A DNA stretch of 64,000 bases from Chionis minor. Its lineage: Eukaryota; Chordata; Aves; Charadriiformes; Chionididae. The notes under the pieces were generated by a model. It saw only the letters and a program-made list of their open reading frames with translations, was not told the origin of the DNA and made no database searches. Below are positions 11,687 to 21,107 of the stretch, piece after piece. Location of the stretch: contig VZSF01006922.1 in NCBI GenBank assembly GCA_013398295.1, positions 117,168-181,167 on the forward strand, given 5' to 3'. Numbering within the stretch: position 1 is the first letter of the stretch; each line of letters opens with the position of its first letter. The position numbers were made by a program, and so were the translations under genes.

Positions 11687-12521
11687 GGGTCCTCACAAGC
11701 TGTTCTGCTTAACCACACCTTTCACCTGGTGGTGGTGCTCATGTCCAATACTGTTCCCAGAGGGTCTCCAGGTCTCTCAGTCGCCCCAATCCTGAGTCTG
11801 TTGGTGGTTTTCCTGCAGATAAACATCTGTGTCGATGGTGTCAGCAGGGTTGTGATAAGAAGGCTGTGGTGTTTGTTTATAGTTTTCCTGTCATCAGTGG
11901 TATCAGCAGTGTCATGATAAGCAGGCTGTGGTGGTGGTGTCTGTTGATGGTGTTCCTGACATAGTAATATTGAGACAAACACCCGCTGTGTTGGTGGTGC
12001 CAGCAATATTGGTTATCACCGATGCAGTCTCTCACACAGCCTGAGCAGCATCCCAACTCAGGGGAGACACTGACCACTTCCCTGCTGTCATCCAGAAGAA
12101 CTCAAAGGTCTTTGCTAGAATCACTGCTTATAGGAGCTGAGATAATTGACTTTCATCAGGTACTTTTCCACTCCAGCCCAGCTTGGACAATGGAATATTC
12201 CAGTGATTTCCATCACTTATGCAAGACCAGAACTTGCTAGGTCTTGGTGTTCTGGTATCTCCCCTTCTGTGGCCACAATCCATATGTTGTCAAGAGTGAT
12301 CGATTATAGTTATTATTTTCAAATGGTAGGAGCCATGGGAACTAGGTACACTAAGCAGTTGCTGTAGTGTTTTAGTTCATTGCTCTCCACCTTTTCTTTC
12401 TTTCATGTTAGACCATTATGTACCATTCGGGTCCATTCTATTATTATGTGGCCCACCTGGGGAGGAAATCATACCAAGTATTGAGAGGCCTAAAGGAGTG
12501 GGGTGGGTTTGAACCACCACA

Positions 12522-14196
12522 ACTGTGTTTGATGCACTGTCTATACTTGTGTCCAGTGTTACTCTGGACAAATCCTTGTCCATGCTACGTTACTATGTTC
12601 CTATTTGGTTTATGCTCTGGAAATTAGTGGATCTGCCTGAAATTTTATGTAAAGTCAGTGTTTCTCCCTATTTATAGAGAAGGGACAACATTTTCATTCC
12701 AGCTGAGTACATTTGGTGAAAACAAGCCTCAAAAAGTGCACTGAAATGTCTCTTCTATGGATTTTCCAGTTATCATGCCGACGTGTGAGCCCTGCATGTT
12801 AAGTGATTGGAATAAAGTGGTGGACACATGGAATTGGTGATGTATGAGGCAGTGCAAATTACTCTGTAAGAAGCCCTGTTTTCTCACATACAAAGTGGTT
12901 TTATGTACATTTATTTCCCAGATGATTTAACAAAAAGATAAAACTGTTACCCAACTTTTATGTGCAGTTACAGTTGTTTATTTTTATCTGGAGACATATC
13001 ACTTTCAGTTTGTATAACATAAACACAAAGAAAAAAGCCAGCTTTTAAAAATATGTCCTTTTATTTTCTATTACTATATTTTTGTTTGTTTGCAGTAGTA
13101 TTTGTTCTCAGTCAGACTAGACTATAATTCAACTATAGGATTCTGATGCATATTAGTGGTTTCTCAAGGTCAGTGAAAGCCACTGCCTTCTCTCTCACCT
13201 GACACATTATTCTCATATATAAATACTTACAGAGCTTCATATCTGAGACTTCATGTGACATGATATTCAGGAGTTGGGGAACAGGAAGGAGTGCACACAC
13301 TTATTTTACAAAGAGTGTGGCTTTGATTTTTATTTTTCTTGTGGTCTAAATCACAGAAAATGGCATAATTCTGTATTATTTTATATTTTAGAGATACACA
13401 ATGAATAAATTCATGTAATTAAGCTCCTCAGTTCTCAAGCTGTCAGCTAAAAGGAGAAAAGGAAAAAGCTGTAGCTACAGATCTTGTAAATAGATGCACT
13501 GTTTATAAAAATTGTCTGAATTTTGTATTGCTTATAATAACTAAAGAAACATAGGAAGGAAATTGTATCCTATCTATAGATTTTAGCCTCTGAGTGAGAA
13601 ATATTCCAGCTACATATTACTGAGGTGCTTAACTTTACTGCGCTCTCTCTCAGAAATCTGTTTTAAATGATAATTGTGTTTGGTTTGTCAAGCAGTGTTA
13701 GTTCTATAATGTGTATACAGGTAAATACTGACCCTGAGTTATCTGTACTTAGTTAACTAGATTAAAATCTCTGTGTTTTAGCTTATTTCTCGATCACAAG
13801 TCTTTTAATTCAGGTAAATGTCTTCCCTTTAGTCACTCTCTACCAAATATCTCAAAATGGCATTTATGAAGAGCACTTACGCTGAAGGACAGGAGTAAAA
13901 ATCATTTGCTTTTTGCATTCTAAAAATGCAAAAATTTATGCCCTTTCATTACTCTTTTTGTATGTTGAGCAACTGGAAGAGTCGTATGTTACCCCCTGGG
14001 CCCCTATTGAAAAGAAGTTTCTGTGCAAAAAGGTGATTCAAAAGTTATTCAAAAAGCTGTGCAATTCATATTGCATTTTTTGGTGTTCCCTAACAAAACA
14101 GTACTCTTTCCAATGAGTCACATGGTAGGCAGATTGTAAGAGAGATCATGAAGATATCTCATATGAATCCATCTTCAAAGGAGATTGATAAAGATA
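12522..14196. other. Unique non-coding DNA
   Basis: No repeat or gene recognised. Open frames are short and at chance level. Confidence 0.55.
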
Positions 14197-14323
14197 AGAG
14201 TAGAAGAGAGTAGAGTAGAGTAGAGTAGAGTAGAGTAGAGTAGACTAGACTAGACTAGAATAGAATAGAATAGAATAGAATAGAATAGAATAGAATAGAA
14301 TAGAATAGAATAGAATAGAATAG
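14197..14323. repeat. (TAGAG)n-(TAGAC)n-(TAGAA)n pentanucleotide array
   Basis: A compound pentamer array that changes in order from TAGAG to TAGAC to TAGAA units and then runs into the CR1 at 14324. The ordered variants suggest stepwise expansion from point-mutated units. Confidence 0.9.
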
Positions 14324-14655
14324 GAGTCGTCTAGGTTGAAAGGGACCTTTAAGATCATAGAGTCCAACCATCAACTTAACACTGACAAAATCACCACTAA
14401 ACCATGTCCCTAAGCACGGTATCTATTCACCTTTTAAATACCTCTAGGGATGGTGATTCCACCACTGCCCTGGGCAGCCTGTTCTAATAACCCTTTCAGT
14501 GAAGAAATTTTTCCTAATATCCAATCTAAACCTTCCCTGGCACAACTTGAGGCCATTTCCCTTTGTCTTTGAGGCCATTTCCCACTTGTTACTTGGGAGA
14601 AGCGATCAACCCCCACCTCTCTACAACCTCCTTTCAGGTTGTTGTAGACAGTGAT
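14324..14655 (-). mobile_element. CR1 LINE, 3' end fragment
   Basis: CR1 3' sequence (GTTGAAAGGGACCTTTAAGATC, then a block about 'accactaaaccatgtccct') followed by degraded ORF2 C-terminal codons. The segment for the ORF2 end has a small internal duplication of 'gaggccatttcc'. It is 5'-truncated at about 14655, and its tail is the pentamer array rather than the 8-mer. Confidence 0.88.
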
Positions 14656-17444
14656 TAGGATCATTTTAAATGCTCCAATGAAGGGTTTTTTTCAGTCCAT
14701 TGCATTTCACAGTGTACATTTTGGAGGATGTTTATCCATGACACCTAGAATCTATGCATAAATGCAATGAAATGATTAGCAGGGCAGACACAACTATATT
14801 TAGTTTACTGTTCCTACTGGTAAAAGGCAGCAGCATCCTCCACAAGGTCAAGGATATGACCATCTGGGTTTGTGTGTAGATATCTGAATGAATAAGGGAT
14901 AACGGTTTCTGAATAGGGTCACTATAATATGTTTGCTTTGTTTTTCTCAGGGCTGTTAATGGAAATCTTAAAACATAAAGCACTTAATTTTCTGTGCCAC
15001 CAAATTATTACAAATTATCTTTTATTAGTTAAACTTTTTGTCTATAGTACTGAGTTTAAAAAACCCAACAACAATTTGCTTAAAGAAGAAATATTCTTTG
15101 TTTTTTGAAATAAATATTGACATCCACTTTATTTCAAGATGATGTTTTTATAAGTTCCAAGAAAAAACTTTGTCTGCACTGAAACTGATTTGGATGTATG
15201 TAGAACAGCAGCATCTAAAAAAATGAATAATGCAAAATCTTGTAAGTCCTAAAGGCACCTAAATAGCTCATGGACCAACACAAGACTGAAAGCAATGCAT
15301 TAAATGTACAACGTAATGGGTTATTTATTGTGCTGTTTCTAAAAAATCTAATACTGTTAGCATTTAAGGTGATATTTTAGTTGCATCCCTCCCCACCACC
15401 ACTGTGTTTATCTCTTAAAAATGGGTTTTTACATCAGAAATGTGTAAACTTTCTTCCTAAAACTGCTTGTCAAAGAACATGTAACATTACATTATAGGCT
15501 TTATATTAAATGAACAAATAAAAAGTTTGTGAAAATAAAGCTAATATTTCATTATAATTTCTTTCTTTCTGATGGTGACTTGCACGGTGTCTACATTTTT
15601 AATTGGTCTGTCTTCTACACAAGTATGTGCAAGTCAGTTTATATGACTTACTGACTATGATTATTCCTGAAATACATGGTAATTGCATTCAATCAGAGAT
15701 TAGAAATTCCAGCAAGCTTTAGACCTTTCACAAAATCATTTTTGGAGAGAAGTGCTTCAACTGGGTTTTCCAAAGCAGTTGTTCCATATCACTGATACAC
15801 ATACAAGAACAGACTGACAGACTTCTGTGTGGTGCTGGTTGAATAATACTAAAAAAGTTTTACAAATGCCCTGAGAAAAAAAGCAGTACTGACTTTGGTT
15901 TGATTAAGTTCACTGGTTCATGTTAACTGTTACCGGCTAGTATTTAGCCTGTTACAAGAGCATCTGTGAAAATGTGGACAAACCCACACATATTGTGACA
16001 GATTTTAACATAGTTCTTCATCTCAAAATATGAAACTATTCTTTATTCATTAGTCGACATATTTATATATATATAAGTATGTATATGTAGAGAAGTGTTG
16101 ATACATATGTAAATATATTTATCTGCACAGCATATATGTGTTTATATATATGTGTAACAAGTCAGACTAAAATGACTGCATGCACAGCTCTGAAATACAA
16201 ATGCTGTAAGACCAAAGTGTCTCTTCAGTTTGTCTATTTGTTTGTTCTAAATTCAGAACTTTTACCTGAACAGTGTCATCTGACTCCTCAAAATTAGTGC
16301 CACTAAAGTCCAGTTCTTTCTTATGCACTTGATATTTAAGCTTAGCTTTTAGAAGTCATATATGAGAGGTCAGACTATCTAATTATCTAATTTACACTTA
16401 AACACACACACACAAAAGCAAAACAATGATCTTTCTTCTTGGTAGCACAAAGTCAAAAACTACCTAAAACCCAGGAAATATACCTTTTCCTTCTCTGTAA
16501 AAAATGCATAGATTGCAGGAGTGAATTAATTCAGTTATTTTGTACACATTATACTCAAGACAGTGTTTACTGAGGCTTGCAAGAGAAATGGCACAGCCTT
16601 CACTCATCATTATAAAACTTCATGCAGTAATGTCGTATCTAATACAAATCTTGCACCTTCTTCACTTTTTGTTACTCTTCAACATCTCAGAAACCTACAA
16701 TCTTATTTATTCCACCATTCTAAAGGACTGATGTGTTTTATCTACGCCATGATTTTTCACCTTTAACCAATCCATATCTGAAGCAATTACTTTTAGACTT
16801 CTAATAAGAAGACACTTCTATGGTACTTTAAATTGCAAAAGTACCATATATCAGCCAGAAACTATCCAGTGGTTACCCCTTTCACTGCAGTTTGCCTAAA
16901 GCACTTCAAGTTTGTTAAAAGTTCACTTGCAGAAGACCTGCCTCCTGTAAATTGAATGTCCTCTTGGCCAAATTACTACATCATGTTGACCTTGCTTTGG
17001 CAAGATTACTCCACATTTTCCTTGGGCTACTTTGGAATATCTACAGTTGCACGAAATACATGAGTTAGTTTTGTTTCTTACTCATATTTTGGCCAGATTC
17101 TGCACCATTTGTTCTTTGTTACTCAGCTACCCCGTAGTTCCACCAAAGGCATGTAAAGCCTCTAGGCTTTTGAGTTCACAATGGAAGGGAGACTAGCATA
17201 ATCATAGGATAATAACCTAGTTTTAGGATATTTGGGTGTTGCTTTTTTTTTTTCCCACTCTTACTTTTACCTGAAGATACTGGTTTTGAAAAGCTACACA
17301 AAAATCCGAAGATCAAAACCACAGCATTGTTCCTGAAAGTGGGTTCAAGTATCCTGAAATTGTTACTCCTATATTAGTAAGGTTTATTAACACTGTAATT
17401 GTAGGTGGTCAAAACTTTTCAGTGATCTTCTGTACCATTTGACA
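14656..17444. other. Unique AT-rich non-coding DNA
   Basis: Contains only simple sequence: a TA/TATG-rich patch near 16055-16150 and a short (CA)n at 16401-16414. No gene or transposon recognised. Confidence 0.55.
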
Positions 17445-17793
17445 GAGAATCATAGAATCATAGAATGGTTTGGGTTGGAAGGGACCTTAATGATCATGTA
17501 GTTCCAAACCTCCTGTCATTGACTGGGACACCTTCCACTTAGACTGGGTTACTCAAAGCCCCATCCAACCTGGCCTTGAACAGTTCCAGGGCTAGGGCTT
17601 CTCTGGACGACCAATTCCAGTGTCTCACACTGGACGACCAATTCCAGTGTCTCACAGTAAATAATTTCTTCCTAATACCTAATCTAAATCTACCCTCTTT
17701 CACTTTAAAACCACTAGCCCTCATCCTATCACTAGACCTGCTGATAGAGTTCCTCCCCATCTTTCCAGTAGGCCCCCTTTAAGTACTGGAAGG
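17445..17793 (-). mobile_element. CR1 LINE 3' end, separated from its body by an LTR
   Basis: Begins with two copies of the reversed CR1 tail (AGAATCAT) and GGTTTGGGTTGGAAGGGACC, then 3'-UTR and ORF2 C-terminus. The sequence breaks at 'agtactggaagg' (17793) and resumes at 18550 with 'gaagtctgctataaggtctc', which is continuous in other CR1 copies. The solo LTR at 17794-18549 therefore split it. Confidence 0.9.
17603..17656. repeat. 27-bp tandem duplication inside CR1
   Basis: The 27-bp unit starting CTGGACGACCAATTCC occurs twice in succession (starts 17603 and 17630). Other CR1 copies here have no second unit, so it arose after insertion, by slippage or a small local duplication. Confidence 0.85.
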
Positions 17794-18549
17794 TGTTACA
17801 AACACCTAACAGAAAATGAACTTAAACAATCTTAAATTCATAACTAAATCCAAAGAGACAAAATGAACAAGACAATGGGAGTAACCAAAATACTGCTGCA
17901 ACAACATTTAACAAATGCTAGGTTCAATGTACCAATTGGGGAAGTTATTACTACACAACACATAAGAACAACACACAAGAACGGTGATTCCTAAGTGTGC
18001 ACACATTCACTCAAAAAGCAAGGCCTCTCACTCAAGGATATCCAGAAGATATTATTGCTCACCCAAAAACAGTGAGAGCTCACTCAATGATATCCAGAAG
18101 TAGTATTCACTCATCAAGGAGGGGCTAAGGGCACTGAATCCCAGGAAGTTACTTTGGATGACGTCTCAATCCAAAGGAAGAGCTTCCAATCACAGACCCA
18201 TTGCTCTGAGGAGGAGAAAGGGGGACAGTGTCGGGGGCCCGATTTTATAGCCTGGTTGGATCTCCACTGTGGACATCTATTGGCCATGGTCCTGAGGCTC
18301 CCCCACGCTGAGGCACCACATTGGCTGGGGACCCTGCCTGTTGACCAAGTGTCTCACCTCCCTTTTCCCACCACTAGTCAGGAAAATGTGTGCTGATCTG
18401 AACCTGACCAGGGTCCATACATGTAGTAGACACAGTACATTGCCAGTGGCGCAAAAGTAAAAGTATAAAAGTGCCAGTAGCCACAATGTTAAGAGCCCTA
18501 GTACCTGTCAGAGGTGGGGTTGGGGGGAGTGGGGTGTGCTCCTCCCACA
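17794..18549 (-). mobile_element. Solo ERV LTR inserted in CR1
   Basis: The 756-bp insert starts TGTTACAAAC and ends CCTCCCACA, giving TG...CA ends, and lies between GAAGG and GAAGT, a 5-bp TSD with one mismatch. Restoring the CR1 across it gives a continuous CR1 reading. A TATA box (TATAAAAT on the minus strand, about 18242-18249) sits about 300 bp from the minus-strand 5' edge, which sets the orientation. Two imperfect units of about 35 bp (CTCACTCAAGGATATCCAGA type) lie at about 18027-18118. No internal viral sequence remains. Confidence 0.85.
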
Positions 18550-19153
18550 GAAGTCTGCTATAAGGTCTCCCCAGAGCCTTCTCTTCTCCAGTTTGAACAA
18601 TCCCAACTCTCTCAGCCTGTCTTCGTAGCAGAGATGCTCCAGCACTTGGATCGTCTTCGTGGTGCTCCTCTGGACCCAATCCAACAGCTCCATGTCTTTC
18701 TTATGTTGGGGGCTCCAGAGCTGGACACAGTATTCCTGGTGGGGTCTGACAAGAGCAGAGGGGCAGAATTACCTCCCTCAACCTGCTGGCCACGCTTCTT
18801 TTGATGCAGCCCAGGATATGGTTGGCTTTCTGGGCTGCAAGCTCACTTCACCAGCTCATGTTGAGCTTCTCATCCACCAACATGCTCAAGTCCCTCTCCT
18901 CAGGGCTGCTCTCGATCCACTCTCTGCCCAGACTGTATTTGTGCTTGGAATTGCCCCAGCTCACATGCAGCACCTTGCACTTGGCCTTGTTGAACTTCAC
19001 AAGGTTGGCTTGGGCCCACCTCTCAAGCCTGTCTAGGTCCCTCTGGATGTATCCCTTCCCTCCAGCATGTCAACCGCTCCACACAGCTTGGTGTCATTGG
19101 CAAACTTGGTGAGAGCGTACTCAGTCCCAACATCAATGTCACCAACATAGATG

Positions 19154-19429
19154 TTAACGCACTACGAGCACCAATCCTAGTACTGACACCTGAGGAACAC
19201 CACTTGTCACTGGTCTCCACTTGGACATCAACCCATTGACCACAATATACCTATAGGAGGCTTTCTTGTTGCCCTCGATGCCCCTGGTGAGATTTAACTC
19301 TATCTGGGCTTTAGCTTTCCTAATGTGATCCCTGGCTGTCCAGAAAATTTCTGTGTATTCTTCCCTGCTACTGGCAACAGCAGCATGTTGGTAGGAGTGG
19401 GAGGGATTCTGCTTTCCTTTTCCCAACAA
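19154..19429 (-). pseudogene. CR1 ORF2 remnant: endonuclease tail fused to RT core end
   Basis: A 91-codon open stretch. About residues 20-60 ([20 protein letters not shown] and on) match the linker after the endonuclease of CR1 ORF2. Residues from about 63 ([18 protein letters not shown]) match the region before the RT catalytic box. Several hundred codons normally lie between them, so this is an internal deletion that kept frame. The protein would have no complete enzymatic domain. An identical copy is at 21152-21427. Confidence 0.8.
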
Positions 19430-19875
19430 CTGTAATTTAAAACTCTTTTTACGAGGATGGCAAGCCTCTGACCAAAGGTGTTCTTTCCCTCTTCTGATAG
19501 GTGATCCCCATCAAGCCCCAGTAGACCAGGTTTCTCAAAGTCAGTCCCATGATCTAAGAAGCCATACCTCTGTCTGTGGCACCAGTCATGTAGCCGGTTA
19601 CTGATTTGCCAGATTGGCCTGGCACTATCAACCTCCCTCCCTTTGACCAGGAGGGTCGATGAAAAAACTACCTGCGCTCCAGAGTCCGTGACCACTGCTC
19701 CCAGGGCTTTATAATCTTTCTTGATAATCTTCAGGCTGCTCTCAGCTACATCACTGGTGCCCACATGGAACAGCAGCAGTGGATAATAGTCTGAGGCCTG
19801 CACAAGGCTCAGCAGTCTCTGTTGTACCCCTGATACAAGCCGCTGGCAGGCAGCACACCTCCCTAGAGAGTACAT
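19300..19875 (-). pseudogene. CR1 ORF1 SGNH-esterase domain remnant
   Basis: A 191-codon open frame. Residues about 30-145 match the esterase domain known in ORF1 of CR1-like LINEs: HVGTSDVAESS corresponds to the block-III GTND region and [11 protein letters not shown] to the block-V DxxH with the catalytic Asp and His. The block-I segment (VVGNSLPRGTEAPIC, where GDS would be usual) lies in another frame just upstream (19751-19933), so a frameshift separates the nucleophile Ser from the rest. The role proposed for this domain in the family is acting on lipids or esters in the retrotransposition particle. The last 45 residues are read-through of ORF2-side sequence in another frame. Confidence 0.78.
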
Positions 19876-20134
19876 CAGGCCAGCAAATGGGTGCCTCCGT
19901 ACCTCTTGGAAGAGAGTTACCTACAACTGTCACCCATTGCTTTTTCTTAGTTGGACTGTTGTTATACGTGGAACCGATTGGGTAATCTTTCTCAGCTCCA
20001 GTACCTCCCTCAGTGCAGTCGGTTTTGCCTCTTCACACTGCAGAGCAGTGAAGTGGTTCTGCAAGGGCACCTCAGTTTTTGGGGGAAGACTCTTCCTCCT
20101 GCAGGTCTTTGCAGTTACAAGCTTCCATTCTGTG

Positions 20135-20515
20135 TTACAGGCCTCCCTTGCTTCTGTGTGTGCCAGCATGGGAGTTCTTGACTGTGGGTGGTGGGTTCAC
20201 TACAGGCTGTGCTTGTAACCAGCTGCCTATCTCCTTCTGAGTCTCCCTGATGCTTTGCAGCCTCCTCAGAGCCTCCTGCAGCTCAGCCACCTGCTGCAGG
20301 AGGTTTTCCACCTGGGCACACCTCTTGCAGGCAGTTGTGCCACCTATCCCTGCCCCAGGATAAAGGTCCAGGCACCTCACACAGTCTGAGGTCTGCACTG
20401 CAGCCTCTCCCTTCCATAGTTCTGTCCAGGTGGAGGCATCAACCACTGCTAGGGTGGATGGTGCTGAGCCCTGATCCCAGGCTGCAGCCTTTGCTCTCAG
20501 ACGAGTGCCCACCAT
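20135..20515 (-). pseudogene. CR1 ORF1 N-terminal zinc/coiled-coil remnant
   Basis: A 126-codon open frame. A CVRC...CKRC pair (Cx2C-x14-Cx2C) lies at about residues 42-63 and resembles the Cys-rich finger of CR1 ORF1. It is followed directly by a likely coiled coil (VENLLQQVAELQEALRRLQ, heptad leucines) to about residue 100. In CR1-like elements this part is thought to bind nucleic acid and to multimerise. The next ORF1 segment (TEWKLVTAKTCRRKSLPPKT, 19930-20169) is in another frame, so ORF1 is broken here too. An identical copy is at 22133-22513. Confidence 0.72.
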
Positions 20516-20640
20516 TCTGCCTTGAGTGCCCTTGACCTGTGAAGATGGTCACAGACAGTGCTTGAGTGCCCTTCCCACACGCCCTGCCATGAAAACTGCC
20601 GCACCATGCCCTGATTGACATGCCACACCCTGTTTGCCCA

Positions 20641-21106
20641 TTAACTCTATGTGGGCTTTAGAGCTTTCCTAACCTCATCTCTGTCTGCTTGGACTATTTC
20701 TCTGTATTCCTCCCAGGCTATCTGTCCTTGCTTCTAACCTCCGTAGGCTTCCTTTTCTGTTCCAGACTTTCCAAGAGCTCCTTGTTCATCCATGCAGGCC
20801 TCCTGGCGTTTTTGCCTGACTTCCTCTGTTGGGATGCATCACTCCTGAGCTTGGAGGACATGATCCTTGAATATTAACCAACCCCTCTCCCATCCAGGGC
20901 TTTATCCCATGGTACCCTACCATGCAGATCCCTGAAAAGGCCAAAGTCTGCTCTCCTGAAAGTCCAGGATAGTGAGCTTGCTGTGCGTCCTCCTCACCTA
21001 AGGATCTTGAACTCCACCATCCCTTTGTCACTGTAACTAAGGCTACCCTTGAGCTTCACATTCTCCACCAGCCCCTCCTTGTTGGTGAGAACAAGGTCCA
21101 GCATGG
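20641..21106 (-). mobile_element. Second CR1 fragment: ORF2 endonuclease C-terminus (truncated by N)
   Basis: On the minus strand it encodes degraded CR1 ORF2 endonuclease: [32 protein letters not shown], and at the 3' edge EEYREIVQADRDEVRKA then AHIELMG. It abuts the 5'-UTR of the other CR1 at about 20640, so two CR1 pieces lie head to tail. It stops at the single N at 21107, while the same sequence continues uninterrupted at 22639-23283. Confidence 0.75.
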
Positions 21107-21107
21107 N

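Larger units (their letters stand above)
11390..12521 (-). mobile_element. ERV LTR, long form, minus strand
   Basis: The + strand starts TGTCACGCGC and ends ACCACCACA, so both orientations have TG...CA termini. On the minus strand a TATA box (TATAAAAG, 11679-11686) is followed by an AATAAA (reverse of 11481-11486), the expected U3-R-U5 order. The about 830-bp U3 is long. No clear TSD is visible (GAGCC before, ACTGT after), so one edge may be wrong or it may belong to a larger provirus. It includes GA-rich simple sequence (about 11520-11575) and degenerate GGTGGTG/GTGTCAG tracts (about 11725-11950). Confidence 0.72.
18550..20640 (-). mobile_element. CR1 LINE body: 5'-UTR, ORF1, deleted ORF2 (first assembled copy)
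   Basis: In minus-strand order: 5'-UTR-like sequence near 20640-20516; the ORF1 zinc/coiled-coil part (20515-20135); the ORF1 esterase part (about 19930-19300); a short endonuclease tail; then the end of RT and 3' sequence to 18550, continuing at 17793 beyond the LTR. Most of the endonuclease and N-terminal RT are missing. The RT box reads FANDTK instead of FADDTK, so a catalytic Asp is lost. From 19110 onward the sequence is repeated at 21108. Elements with a CR1 5' end are rare because most copies are 5'-truncated. Confidence 0.8.

Noticed and set aside
12022..12367. Short plus-strand open frames
   Set aside because: They are antisense to the LTR U3 at 11390-12521 and recur in diverged form at 9561; they follow from the repeat.
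18514..19112. Plus-strand open frames of about 100-125 codons
   Set aside because: Antisense frames of the minus-strand CR1 ORF2; CR1 leaves long open antisense frames in many copies.
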